NCBI GenBank assembly: GCA_900547155.1
Contig: URFH01000010.1
Location: forward strand, 1-64,000
Source of the DNA: an uncultured bacterium
GTDB lineage: Bacteria; Cyanobacteriota; Vampirovibrionia; Gastranaerophilales; Gastranaerophilaceae
Direction of reading: 5' to 3'
DNA: 64,000 bases
Numbering within the stretch: position 1 is the first letter of the stretch; each line of letters opens with the position of its first letter. A program made the position numbers and the translations under genes. The notes under the pieces were generated by a model. It did no database searches. It saw only the letters and a list, made by a program, of their open reading frames with translations, and was not told the DNA's origin. Below, in pieces: positions 28,212 through 37,114 of this stretch.

Positions 28212-30314
28212 TTAACCCTCAAAATTAGGCATATATGCCTCTCCGATTGTGTCAACAGCCTCGACCTTGATATCTGTAATCAATTCTGAATAAGAAATAA
28301 CAACAATCGTCGGAATATGGCGCTCAAGCAGCTGATAAAGCGGCAATCTTATACGCGGCGAGCAAAGAATTACCGGCTGGCGGCCGACTGTCTGATGCGC
28401 TCTCATAAGCGTTGACGCTGTAGTTTCAATGAGCTCCTGAACTTGCATAGGATTCAAGAGGAACATCGTTCCGAGCTCGGTTCTCTGGCAGCTGTCATCA
28501 AGCAGCTTTTCCCATTCTGAAGAAAGGGTTAAGGCGTAAAGAACCTTGTCTTCTGTCACGTTAGAAAGGCAAATCTGCCGCCCGAGTGCCGCTCTGATAC
28601 GTTCTGAAAGGATATCCGGCTCTTTTGAGAACCTTGCGTAGTCGCAAAGTCGTTCAAAGATGAAAATAATATCCTTGATTGAAACCTTTTCCCTGATAAG
28701 GTTGACAAAAATCTTTCTCAGGTCGCTGGTGGATATAATTGTCGGTATAAGGTCGTTTACAAGCGTCGGATCCTGCGATTTTACGAGTTCCATGAGCTTG
28801 AGGACGTCGGTTTTTGTCATGACCTCATCAACGTATTTTCTTACGCATTCTTGCAGGTGCGTAACGATTACATCGACCGAATCTACTGCAGTCAGGTGGT
28901 CTTCAGGGTCAATTTGCTGTTGATCCAGCCAGTAAGCCTCTGCCTGATATGTCGGGTCAACGTTTTTAATTGCGTCTGCGGGTACAGATTTGCCCGTGCT
29001 ATCCCACTGGTCTGCGATTACCATGTATTTTCCGGGATAAACAAATCCTGTTGCAACAGTGTTTCCGCGGATTGAGATGAGGTATTCATTTGCATCAAGC
29101 GCAGAAGAATCCATAATTCTTATGTTAGGAATGATATATCCGAGCTCATCTGTCACGCGCTGACGCAAAGCTGCAATTTTAGCAAGCAGCTGACCTTCCT
29201 GCTCAGGGTCTGCAATAGGCAAAAGCCCCGAACCAACCTGCAAAGCAAGAACATCCACGCCCAATCTTTCATACATTTTATTCGGGTTGACCAAATCCTG
29301 CATATTCTGGCGCACGCTTTCCAGTTGACCGAGCTGGGCTTGAACATCCTGATTAACAAGGACGGAAAATCCGGAAATTGCAAGAATTATTGTAAAGAAT
29401 AAAAACGGAAGCCACGGAAGTCCGGTAAAGGAGCTTGTTAAAACGATTAACATAAGAAAACAGCACGCAAAGAACAAACTGTAAGGTTTGCTCAACACCT
29501 GTGCTGCCAAATCAAGACCCAAACTTGAACTTGCGGCAGAAGAACGGGTCATTACGATACCGGCGGAGATTGACATAAGCAAAGACGGAACCTGTGAAGC
29601 AAGACCGTCGCCGATTGTTAAAACGGTATATTTTGAAACTGCGTCAGCAGCGGGCATTCCGTTCATCAAAACGCCGATACATAAGCCGCCGATAATGTTG
29701 ATGATTACGATGATGATACCTGCGATTGTATCACCTTTTACGAACTTCATTGCACCGTCCATTGAACCGAAGAGCGCTGATTCTCTTTGCAAATCTTCAC
29801 GTCTTTTTACCGCTTCTTCCGGTGAAATCAAGCCTGCGTTAAAGTCTGCGTCAATTGTCATCTGTTTTCCGGGCATTGCGTCCAGTGCGAACCTTGCTGA
29901 AACTTCCGCAATACGTTCCGCACCTTTTGTGATAACCATAAACTGAACAATCGTGATAATTATGAAGATTACGCCGCCGACAATCATGTTTCCGCCGGTA
30001 ACGAATGTTCCGAAAGCGTGAATAACCTCGCCCGCCTCGCCTTTTGCAAGAATAAGCCTTGTTGACGCAATACTCAAAACCAGCCTGAACATTGTTCCGA
30101 TAAGAATAATGGACGGAAACGCCGCCAATTCAAGCGGTTTTTGAATATACAAAGAAATCATGAGCAGCACAATACCAAGGGTTATGTTCAAGCTTATTGA
30201 AAAGTTGATAACCCAGTTCGGCATCTCAATCAGCAATATCAAAATCAAAACGATTACGAATATTGCAAGAGTTATTTCACTTATGGGATTGCTTTGAGAT
30301 TGCGGTGCTGCCAT
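28212..30314 (-). CDS. flhA: Flagellar export gate protein FlhA
   Basis: 700 aa. Eight membrane helices in the N-terminal half (within residues about 15-330) and a cytoplasmic C domain. The FHIPEP-family loop is clear: STRLILAKGEAGEVI, TKGAERIAEVSARFALDAMPGKQM, DADFNAGLIS, and FGSMDGAMKFVKGD. FlhA forms the ring of the export gate. Unusually it is inserted between fliH and fliI, with gaps of two and six bases, so it is certainly co-transcribed with them. Confidence 0.95.
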   Translation of the reverse strand: MAAPQSQSNPISEITLAIFVIVLILILLIEMPNWVINFSISLNITLGIVLLMISLYIQKPLELAAFPSIILIGTMFRLVLSIASTRLILAKGEAGEVIHAFGTFVTGGNMIVGGVIFIIITIVQFMVITKGAERIAEVSARFALDAMPGKQMTIDADFNAGLISPEEAVKRREDLQRESALFGSMDGAMKFVKGDTIAGIIIVIINIIGGLCIGVLMNGMPAADAVSKYTVLTIGDGLASQVPSLLMSISAGIVMTRSSAASSSLGLDLAAQVLSKPYSLFFACCFLMLIVLTSSFTGLPWLPFLFFTIILAISGFSVLVNQDVQAQLGQLESVRQNMQDLVNPNKMYERLGVDVLALQVGSGLLPIADPEQEGQLLAKIAALRQRVTDELGYIIPNIRIMDSSALDANEYLISIRGNTVATGFVYPGKYMVIADQWDSTGKSVPADAIKNVDPTYQAEAYWLDQQQIDPEDHLTAVDSVDVIVTHLQECVRKYVDEVMTKTDVLKLMELVKSQDPTLVNDLIPTIISTSDLRKIFVNLIREKVSIKDIIFIFERLCDYARFSKEPDILSERIRAALGRQICLSNVTEDKVLYALTLSSEWEKLLDDSCQRTELGTMFLLNPMQVQELIETTASTLMRAHQTVGRQPVILCSPRIRLPLYQLLERHIPTIVVISYSELITDIKVEAVDTIGEAYMPNFEG

Positions 30315-30316
30315 TG

Positions 30317-31084
30317 TTAAATCTGTTTAAAAGCCTCCTTTAAAACGTTGAGCTGGGTCGTTATGTTTGCGTCAATCAGCCCGTTTGAGGTTTCTATTAT
30401 CACTCCGCCTTCATCGACCGTTTTTTCGGCGGTTACATATATTTTTGCTTCGACTGCTCCTGTCGAAAGCAGCTCGGGAACCAGTTCTTTGACGTATTCC
30501 ACATCAACCGGTGCTACTTTTAGTATAATTTTGTTTTCGTCTTTAGCAATATTCTCCAGAGCGTCGTAAATGATATCATCAAGGATTGTTTTGTCCGCGG
30601 CAACTTCGCGTTTTATGATTTTTTTTGCCACTTCCAGCGAAATATCAAGGATATCATTGGAAACTTTGTCATAAACATGCACTTTGTAGTCAAAAAATTC
30701 TGTTAATGCTTCAGCGAGCTGGTTAATTTCATGCTGCGCGCGTGCAAGACCTTCTTCGTAGCCTTCTTTTGTGGATTCTTCTTTAATTAGGATTGCTTCT
30801 TCCTGCGCGCGGGAGATGAGGTTTCTGTCATCGACGCGCCTGTAGCCCCTGCGACGGTCGCCCCTGCGCCTTTCCGAGCGCTGTGAAAAATCAATGTTCT
30901 GAAAATCAAATCCCTCAAAAATATCTTCGTTTTCTGCTTCCTGTTCTCTTTCTTCAATAATTTCAGGCTCCGCAGCGGGTTCAAGAACCTCCTGAGGCAC
31001 CGGCGCAGCAGGAGCTGCCGCAATTTCTTTTTGCGGTTGAGGCGGTTTGGGATTATTGGCAAATCTTTTCTTTTTTATAATCAT
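30317..31084 (-). CDS. fliH: Flagellar export regulator FliH
   Basis: 255 aa from the ATG at 31082-31084, which overlaps the fliG stop by four bases; an upstream in-frame start would overlap more and is not favoured. The N-terminal 100 residues are Pro/Glu-rich and disordered, followed by a coiled coil (EEAILIKEESTKEGYEEGLA) and a C-terminal domain like V-ATPase subunit E (LEVAKKIIKREVAADK, GGVIIETSNGLIDANI). FliH binds FliI and docks it at the rotor. The basic stretch RSERRRGDRRRGYRR is unusual. Confidence 0.85.
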   Translation of the reverse strand: MIIKKKRFANNPKPPQPQKEIAAAPAAPVPQEVLEPAAEPEIIEEREQEAENEDIFEGFDFQNIDFSQRSERRRGDRRRGYRRVDDRNLISRAQEEAILIKEESTKEGYEEGLARAQHEINQLAEALTEFFDYKVHVYDKVSNDILDISLEVAKKIIKREVAADKTILDDIIYDALENIAKDENKIILKVAPVDVEYVKELVPELLSTGAVEAKIYVTAEKTVDEGGVIIETSNGLIDANITTQLNVLKEAFKQI

Positions 31085-32034
31085 GTGAGTTTTTCTTCCA
31101 GATATTTGCAAACCACTTCGCTTACTCTGGGGGCAAGTTTCGAGTTTCTTCCCTCGAGAGCTCCGGTTACGTAATTTTTTATTCCGCTTCGCTCGGTACT
31201 CATCAACGCGGCAACCCTGGCGGGCGCTGCGCCGGAAACAACCGAGCGGAGTTTGTTAAAAACTTTGTCAGGATTGACTTTTTTGACGTCAGGCAGGGTT
31301 TCTTTAATTTCTTTAAGGCATTTTAGGGTTACATTTTGGTCGATTTTTTCTTCAAGCCCGTCCATTCTCGAGTATTCTTGAATAATCATCGCGTCATCAG
31401 GGCTCAATTTTGAAAGCACAGCATTTTGTTTGTTTTGAGGCAGCCGTTTTACGACCATCGCGAGCGTTGCCAGCTTCAGAATTTTGTTGTCGCTTACCTG
31501 CGCAACAGGATTGCCCTCGACATCGGTACCCTGCTCAGCTGCCTGCTGCGCCATATCGTCAATATTTGAATGGCTTTCGGCTTCCTGAAGTTTTTCTTCG
31601 GAAATTGCGCCTTTTGCTTTGAGTTCTTCCAGCGCTTCGATGTATGCCTTTTTAACATGATGTTCCACAAGCGATATCATGTCATTTTGGGGAATATTTT
31701 TAATAATTGCCTGTTTTGCGATTTCAAAAACGGTAAATGCAATTTTTTGAAGAATTCCATCCCTGAATTGCGGCTCAATCCCGCTTTTTATCAGGTCAAT
31801 TGACTTGTGAAACGCCCATTCTCCGATAAACTGGGTGACAATGCTTGCCTGATCAGCGTTAAAGTTGAGATTTGTGTCGTTATAAATCGCCTCTCCCGCC
31901 ATATAGCAGAAATTGTAAACAATATTCACAACATACTGGCGGTCTGCGTCGGAAAATTCAGCAGGGATAACCTGGCTTGCCTGATCTGCAAGGTTTTTGG
32001 AAAATTCCTTAAAATCAAATCCATCTATCGCCAT
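31081..32034 (-). CDS. fliG: Flagellar motor switch protein FliG
   Basis: 317 aa, slightly short of the usual 330. Armadillo-like middle and C domains are visible with ILKLATLAMVVKRLPQNKQNAVLSKL, DDAMIIQEYSRMDGLEEK, and ARVAALMSTERSGIKNYV. FliG links the MS ring (FliF) to the switch and takes up torque. The sequence is divergent, and the torque-helix charges cannot be matched with certainty; the assignment rests on position between fliF and fliH and on fold pattern. It is 53 bases after fliF. Confidence 0.72.
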   Translation of the reverse strand: MAIDGFDFKEFSKNLADQASQVIPAEFSDADRQYVVNIVYNFCYMAGEAIYNDTNLNFNADQASIVTQFIGEWAFHKSIDLIKSGIEPQFRDGILQKIAFTVFEIAKQAIIKNIPQNDMISLVEHHVKKAYIEALEELKAKGAISEEKLQEAESHSNIDDMAQQAAEQGTDVEGNPVAQVSDNKILKLATLAMVVKRLPQNKQNAVLSKLSPDDAMIIQEYSRMDGLEEKIDQNVTLKCLKEIKETLPDVKKVNPDKVFNKLRSVVSGAAPARVAALMSTERSGIKNYVTGALEGRNSKLAPRVSEVVCKYLEEKLT

Positions 32035-32087
32035 CTATATTCCCTTTTTCCCCTTTTGTACTCTTTACTTAATTATTTTGTCAGGCT

Positions 32088-33713
32088 TTAAGCTTTTTCA
32101 ATCCAGCTTTTCACGTGTTCTGCGACCGCGTCGTCATCAAAATCCTCCAAATCCGAGGTTAATTCAGCGATTGTCGAATTAAGCTCGGGAATTCCGCCCT
32201 GATTTCTTTGTTCAAGGAGCCCCTGCGCCATTTGTGTCTGGCGTTCAATGAGTTCTGCGGCTTTCAAATTCACATCGCGAAGCTGTTTTTCCTGCTCGGC
32301 TGATTTTTCGCGGAGCATTTCGATTTCGCTTTTTTGCTTGTCCTGAGCGGCTTTGATTCTGCCTGACAGGTATTTCAACCCGCCTGCGAGCCCGATGAGC
32401 ATTAATGCAATCGCTATCCACCACGGATTTCCGGTTGCGTCAGGTTTTGGAAGTGCTTCCGGCTTGTCGCCAGCCAAAAACGGGTCAAGTGAATCTGTGA
32501 ACGCGATTTCAACGTTTTCTGCTTTTGCTTTTGGCGAAGCTGCTTTTGCAATAAGCACTTTCATTTCTTCAAGTGTTGTGTTCGGCGGAATTGAGCTTTC
32601 TTCAAGGGTCACGGCAATCGAAATGTCCTCAACTACGCCCGGTTTCAAGAATTCATTTGTTTGAATTTTAGCCACGCCGTACTGGGTTTCTCTTGCAGTT
32701 CTTGAATAGCTTCTGTTTTGGGACGAATCCGCGTTGTTTGCGGGCAGTCCGTTGGGCAGGTAAACGCTGACCGCGCTGATTCCTTTGTTTGAATCCCTTG
32801 TCTGGTCGCCCAGTCCTTCAGAAAAGGTCTGTTCGGTCACAGCAGTCTTTTTATTCGGGTCAAAGTCGATTGTGCTTTTGTCCATGGGCGATTCGCGCAG
32901 ATATGTGCTGACTGTTGCGACGTAATTGCCTTTTCCGACGAGTTTGTCGAGCTGGGCTTTGACTTTTTGCTGCATGTACTGGTCATTTTCCTGAATTTTT
33001 GCAAGCAAATCGTCATCCGCGCTGACAATGCTGTCATAAACATTGCCGTTTGTGTCCGTAATTGAGATATTTTCTGCAATAAGCCCGTTCACCGTGCCCA
33101 AAAGCAGGTTTTTTATCGCTTTAACTTTCATTGCGTCAAGTTTTTCACCGCTGGGCATAACCACCTGAACGGTTGCGGTGATAGGTTTTTGGTCGGCAGC
33201 GAACATTGTCTGCTCCGGAATAGAAACAAGCACCGACGCGTTTTCAATGGGCGGAATTTTCCTTATTAAGCGCGAAAGTTCGCCGTTAATTGCCCTGGAA
33301 AGCCTTATTCTTTTATCTTCTTTTGTGGAGGTAAAATCGCCCTTGTCAAAAACCTCAAGCCCCACATTCTGGTCCATCAAGCCGCTTTTTACAATCGCCA
33401 GAAGCGCTCTGTCGCGTGTGGACATGGTATATTTTTCAAGATAAAGCGTGGATTTTGTACCGTCAACGCGGCGTTTGATTTCTATCCCCTCTCTTGCAAG
33501 CAGCGCCTGAATTTCGATTGCTTTACCCAGATTGTCCGTCGTAAGCAGGTCAAGAGGCTCTTTTATGACTTTTTCTTTGACAGTTTTTGCTGCGTTATCG
33601 CCTTTTGAGGACAAAGTAATACCGAGCGTTATCACTAACGCTAAAACAACGACCAATCCCCCGATTATGCCGTAAAGTAATGGCTTATTTTGTGTCAAGT
33701 CCTGTAAATTCAT
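32088..33713 (-). CDS. fliF: Flagellar MS-ring protein FliF
   Basis: 541 aa with the FliF layout: one helix at 14-32, ring-building periplasmic domains (EIQALLAREGIEIKRR, LSRAINGELSRLIRKI, SVLVSIPEQTMFA), a second helix near 430-450 (WWIAIALMLIGLAGGL) and a cytoplasmic tail ending in an acidic FliG-binding segment (LEDFDDDAVAEHVKSWIEK). It is first in the operon and has its own promoter. The double helix and length argue against the shorter SctJ of injectisomes. Confidence 0.92.
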   Translation of the reverse strand: MNLQDLTQNKPLLYGIIGGLVVVLALVITLGITLSSKGDNAAKTVKEKVIKEPLDLLTTDNLGKAIEIQALLAREGIEIKRRVDGTKSTLYLEKYTMSTRDRALLAIVKSGLMDQNVGLEVFDKGDFTSTKEDKRIRLSRAINGELSRLIRKIPPIENASVLVSIPEQTMFAADQKPITATVQVVMPSGEKLDAMKVKAIKNLLLGTVNGLIAENISITDTNGNVYDSIVSADDDLLAKIQENDQYMQQKVKAQLDKLVGKGNYVATVSTYLRESPMDKSTIDFDPNKKTAVTEQTFSEGLGDQTRDSNKGISAVSVYLPNGLPANNADSSQNRSYSRTARETQYGVAKIQTNEFLKPGVVEDISIAVTLEESSIPPNTTLEEMKVLIAKAASPKAKAENVEIAFTDSLDPFLAGDKPEALPKPDATGNPWWIAIALMLIGLAGGLKYLSGRIKAAQDKQKSEIEMLREKSAEQEKQLRDVNLKAAELIERQTQMAQGLLEQRNQGGIPELNSTIAELTSDLEDFDDDAVAEHVKSWIEKA

Positions 33714-33743
33714 TCTTGGGTTTTTACCTGCCTCTTATTTACG

Positions 33744-33772
33744 ATTATACTATTAATTACGGTATAAGTTAA
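33744..33772 (-). promoter_or_regulatory. Promoter of the fliF-fliG-fliH-flhA-fliI operon
   Basis: On the minus strand TTAACT (33772-33767), 17-bp spacer, TATAAT (33749-33744), about 31 bases before the fliF ATG. This is a housekeeping-type promoter, not a sigma-28 or sigma-54 pattern. Confidence 0.6.
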
Positions 33773-33884
33773 TATCACTTTTGAGGTTTGATAAAATTTC
33801 CTCCGTTTGGAGGAGCTCACACCGTTTACATGCACTTTTTTAATGTTATTTTTCAAAAAGTCATGGGCAGGTCATAAATTCTTT

Positions 33885-34538
33885 TTATAATAAATTCAAA
33901 GCTGTAAAGGTCTGAAAATGCTGTTTGAATTTTTCTCTTGAGATTTTTATTTTTTTATTTGAAGTCGGTTCAACCAACCAGACGAATTTTTCGTCTATTT
34001 TTGTTACTGCATATGAATGTTCCGGCATTAATCCCTGCCTTTTGTTTTTTGAAGAAAACTCATTTTCTTCGGATTCTTCGGGTGTGCCTGCTGTAATAAC
34101 ACAGTTTTTACTATTAAGCATTTTTTCAAGGTAATTTAGTGATTTATCTGTTAATGGTTCTGCTATACCGAAATTGTAGTTTGTAACGCAGTCTTTTCCG
34201 GTAAGCACTTTTAAAAATTCATCACTTCTCCCTCCGTCAACGGGTTTGTGTTGAAATTCTTCTCTGTATTTTTCATAACCCATAACTAAAAGTGTAAAAT
34301 CAGGGTCACCTGTGCCAAGTCGTCCCATTGATTCCTTTATTTCATCTTTTTTAAAACTGTATTCTCTGGCAATACCTTTCAGGTGCACTTTGCCGGTTTG
34401 CGTTGTTTCATCGTAGTTCAGGCTGTCATCAATAATTTTTTGACCTGCTTCTGTTAATAACATACTTTTTATGGGGCTTGCTATGTAACAAATTCCGGAT
34501 TTTCCTTGTTTGAACCAGGTATCCAGCCTGCCGTTCAA
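33885..34538 (-). pseudogene. Calpain-like cysteine protease domain, probably the 3' part of a frameshifted gene
   Basis: 217 codons from a TTG. WFKQGKSGICYIAS matches the calpain active-site pattern QGxxGxCW, with nucleophile Cys17, and PEHSYAVTKID near 174 supplies the His; the Asn position is replaced by VEPTSNKK. Translation in this same frame upstream of the TTG continues sensibly (GPNFDESHLNGRLDTWF) back to an AAAAGG run near 34572, where the upstream repeat protein's frame runs out. This indicates one original protein of about 530 aa, with repeats followed by protease, broken by a -1 shift. It could also be programmed slippage or a sequencing error. The TTG has no good ribosome binding site. 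Confidence 0.6.
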
Positions 34539-35482
34539 ATGACTTTCATCAAAATTAGGTCCTTTTCTGTATTTTTTGTGAAATCTGTGAGTTTGCCGTT
34601 TTTATCATAAAATGTGTGCAAATATTCTTCGCCGTTTTGGTCGTAAACGAGCCTTTCTCTCATAATCTTTTTGGAATTGTCTTCGTAGTAAGTTTTTACG
34701 TATGGTTTTGAATTTTTGTGAAACTCTTCAACCGAAAATCTTCCGTCCTCTTCTTTTCTGCTGATTAATTCCGGTTTTTTGCCGTTGGAAGCGTATTTTA
34801 TTGACAAAGACGGATTTTCAAAATCGTCTGTCGGGTAAATGCTTTCTTGATAAAGGCTTCCGTCCTGTCTGAAAATATAGTTTACAAATACCCGTTCCCC
34901 TGCGTTCGTCATTGATTTTTTTGTGAGTTCTGCGGGTTGTCCGTTTTTTCTGTAAACATTTTTTGAGTCAAAATTCCCGTTAATATATTTTGTTTCGGTT
35001 GTTTTGCCTCTGGAAAATTCACGTACCGTGCAGGGCGAATTTTCTCCGTTATTATAAATTTCTTCGGTTTTTAGTTTTCCGTTTTCATAGCTTTTTGCTA
35101 TTTTTAAGGAAAATGGAGCGCTATCGTAAAATTCTTCTTCGCTAATCAGGACGTTGTTAAAAAATTCCTGCGTTTTTTCAATAAGTTTGGTTCCTTTTTT
35201 GTATATTTCAGTTTTTTCGTAGCCGGAGATGTCTTTTGTTGTTTTGCTTATAAGTGAATTGTCTTTGGAATTGTATTTGTAAACTGTTGTTTTTCCGTTT
35301 TCATCTGTTTCTTTTTTCTCGTAAATTCTGTTTTTTTCGATATTTTCGGTGTTGCTTTCGACTTTTATTCCTTCGTCTTTGTCAAAACTGGAGCCAAACA
35401 TCACCTGCTTTGATACTTCATCATAAATCGCAGGCGCCTTTTTCTCGGTTATAGATAACAGGTTGATTTTTTCGACTTTCAT
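34535..35482 (-). CDS. MORN/YwqK-type repeat protein (5' part of the frameshifted calpain gene)
   Basis: 315 aa. From about residue 50 it consists of tandem beta repeats of the pattern Y-x-NGK-x-x-x-E-x-x-Y, for example SYENGKLKTEEIYNNG and FYDKNGKLTDF, resembling MORN or YwqK-like repeats that bind membranes or partners. The first 35 residues (MKVEKINLLS, ending QVMFGSSF) form a polar leader also seen on two other proteins in this window. The final eight residues are out of frame with the protease domain that should follow. The ATG has no strong ribosome site. With the downstream part it would make a repeat-protease protein; substrate unknown. Confidence 0.65.
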   Translation of the reverse strand: MKVEKINLLSITEKKAPAIYDEVSKQVMFGSSFDKDEGIKVESNTENIEKNRIYEKKETDENGKTTVYKYNSKDNSLISKTTKDISGYEKTEIYKKGTKLIEKTQEFFNNVLISEEEFYDSAPFSLKIAKSYENGKLKTEEIYNNGENSPCTVREFSRGKTTETKYINGNFDSKNVYRKNGQPAELTKKSMTNAGERVFVNYIFRQDGSLYQESIYPTDDFENPSLSIKYASNGKKPELISRKEEDGRFSVEEFHKNSKPYVKTYYEDNSKKIMRERLVYDQNGEEYLHTFYDKNGKLTDFTKNTEKDLILMKVI

Positions 35483-35510
35483 AACTCTTTTATCGGCAAA
35501 ACTTAGAAAA

Positions 35511-35562
35511 AACTTTAAAAAACAACCCGCTCTGTTACTTTTTGTAACGGAGCGGGTTTAAA
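35511..35562 (-). terminator. Strong terminator after the GltD-like gene
   Basis: Perfect-looking stem of about 15 bp (AACCCGCTC..GTTAC against GTAAC..GAGCGGGTT with one T-G pair) and TTTTT loop, followed on the minus strand by TTGTTTTTT. It lies 14 bases after the stop at 35576. Confidence 0.85.
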
Positions 35563-35575
35563 TTTTATTTTTTTA

Positions 35576-36955
35576 TTACAAAGACTTTAAATATTCGTCC
35601 ATCGCTTTTGCTGCTCTTTTTCCTGCTCCCATCGCGTTGATAGCGTTGGATTCGCCTACCGGAGCAACATCACCGCCGGCAAAAACTCCGTCTATCGAGG
35701 TTTTTCCGGTTTCTGCGTCAATAATAATGTATCCGCGGTTGTTTGTTTCGAGCTCGAGCCCCTCATTTTGGGCTGATTTTTGAATAATCGGGTTCGGGCC
35801 TGTGCCGAGGGCAACAATAACCGTGTCAACCTCCATATCTTCAAACTTTCCGGTGCCGACAGGGCGTCTTCTGCCGCTTTCGTCGGGTTCTCCGAGCTCC
35901 ATAAGCTCGAATTTCATTCCGTTTGCGTATCCGTCTTTGTTGTAGATTTCAACAGGTGCATGGAGGAACTTGAAAATCACGCCTTCTTCTTTTGCGTGGC
36001 GGATTTCTTCGAGCCTTGCGGGTAGCTCGGCTTCTGTTCTTCGATAAACAATATAAACTTCTTCATAACCCACTCTTACAGCGGTTCTTGCTGCGTCCAT
36101 AGCGACATTTCCGCCGCCGATTATTGCGGCTTTTTTACCTACTTTGAGAGGGGTGGGCGTGTCCGGAAGATTTGCCTGCATAAGGTTTACGCGTGTGAGA
36201 AATTCGTTTGCGCTGTAAACTCCGTTGAGGTTTTCACCCGGAATATTCATCATTTTTGGCAGTCCGGCGCCCGAGCACAGGAAAATCGCGTCGTAGCCGT
36301 CTTCTTTGAGCTGATTTATGGTGATTGATTTACCAACAATAACGTTTGTGTGGAATTTTACACCAATTTTTTTCAAAGACTCGATTTCTCTGTCCAAAAC
36401 CGTGCGAGGAAGCCTGAAAGGCGGAATTCCATACCTCAAAACGCCGCCGAGCTTGTGCAGAGCCTCAAAAACTGTCACATCGTACCCGAGCTGCCTTAAA
36501 TCCGCCGCAGCCGTGATTCCTGCGCAGCCGGAGCCGACAATTGCGACTTTTTTCCCTTTAGACTCAATTTGATTCATTTTTGCATTTGTTTTGTCCCCGA
36601 CATAACGCTCTAAAGCGCCTATTGCCACGGGTTTTCCTTTAATTCCCAGTATGCAGTTTCCCTCGCACTGGCGTTCCTGAGGGCAAACTCTGCCGCATAC
36701 GGACGGAAGCATGCTTGTTTTGCGGATAATTTCACCTGCTTTTTCAAGATTCCCCTCTTTTACTGCTGCAATAAAGTCAGGAATATGAATATTTACGGGG
36801 CAGCCCTGCACACATTTTGCGTTTTTGCAGTGGAGGCACCTTGAAGCCTCAAGTTTTGCCTGCTCGTCCGTGAAATTCTCTTCAACAGCCTCAAAATTTG
36901 TCCTTCTGACTTTCGGGTCCTGTTCTTTTGGGTGCTGTCTTTCTATTTTCTCCAT
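35576..36955 (-). CDS. gltD: NADPH-dependent glutamate-synthase small-subunit-type oxidoreductase
   Basis: 459 aa from the ATG at 36953-36955, which has AGAGG five bases upstream; a longer frame would add 25 non-homologous residues. Two N-terminal Fe-S ligand sets are CLHCKNAKCVQGCP and CGRVCPQERQCEGNC. FAD binding is VAIVGSGCAGITAA, NADPH binding AIIGGGNVAMDAAR, and GVFAGGDV near the C terminus completes the FAD site. The family transfers electrons from NADPH to a glutamate synthase large subunit or to other partners (also SudA, NfnB). No large subunit is adjacent, so the exact role is open. Confidence 0.88.
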   Translation of the reverse strand: MEKIERQHPKEQDPKVRRTNFEAVEENFTDEQAKLEASRCLHCKNAKCVQGCPVNIHIPDFIAAVKEGNLEKAGEIIRKTSMLPSVCGRVCPQERQCEGNCILGIKGKPVAIGALERYVGDKTNAKMNQIESKGKKVAIVGSGCAGITAAADLRQLGYDVTVFEALHKLGGVLRYGIPPFRLPRTVLDREIESLKKIGVKFHTNVIVGKSITINQLKEDGYDAIFLCSGAGLPKMMNIPGENLNGVYSANEFLTRVNLMQANLPDTPTPLKVGKKAAIIGGGNVAMDAARTAVRVGYEEVYIVYRRTEAELPARLEEIRHAKEEGVIFKFLHAPVEIYNKDGYANGMKFELMELGEPDESGRRRPVGTGKFEDMEVDTVIVALGTGPNPIIQKSAQNEGLELETNNRGYIIIDAETGKTSIDGVFAGGDVAPVGESNAINAMGAGKRAAKAMDEYLKSL

Positions 36956-37114
36956 AATTACCTCTAAATTCAAATTATTTTGCCTTAATAAAATTATATA
37001 ATAAAAAGCTGGTGAAATTAAATGTAACATTTTGTTAAGGGTGCTGAAATTCGCGCACGCAAAAAGTTTTTATATATATAAGTAAGTGGTTATAAGAAGA
37101 AATGAGCAAAAAAA

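Noticed and set aside
26856..33713. Non-flagellar type III secretion system
   Set aside because: Presence of FliG and a full-length two-helix FliF; no secretin, needle or SctJ-type lipoprotein.
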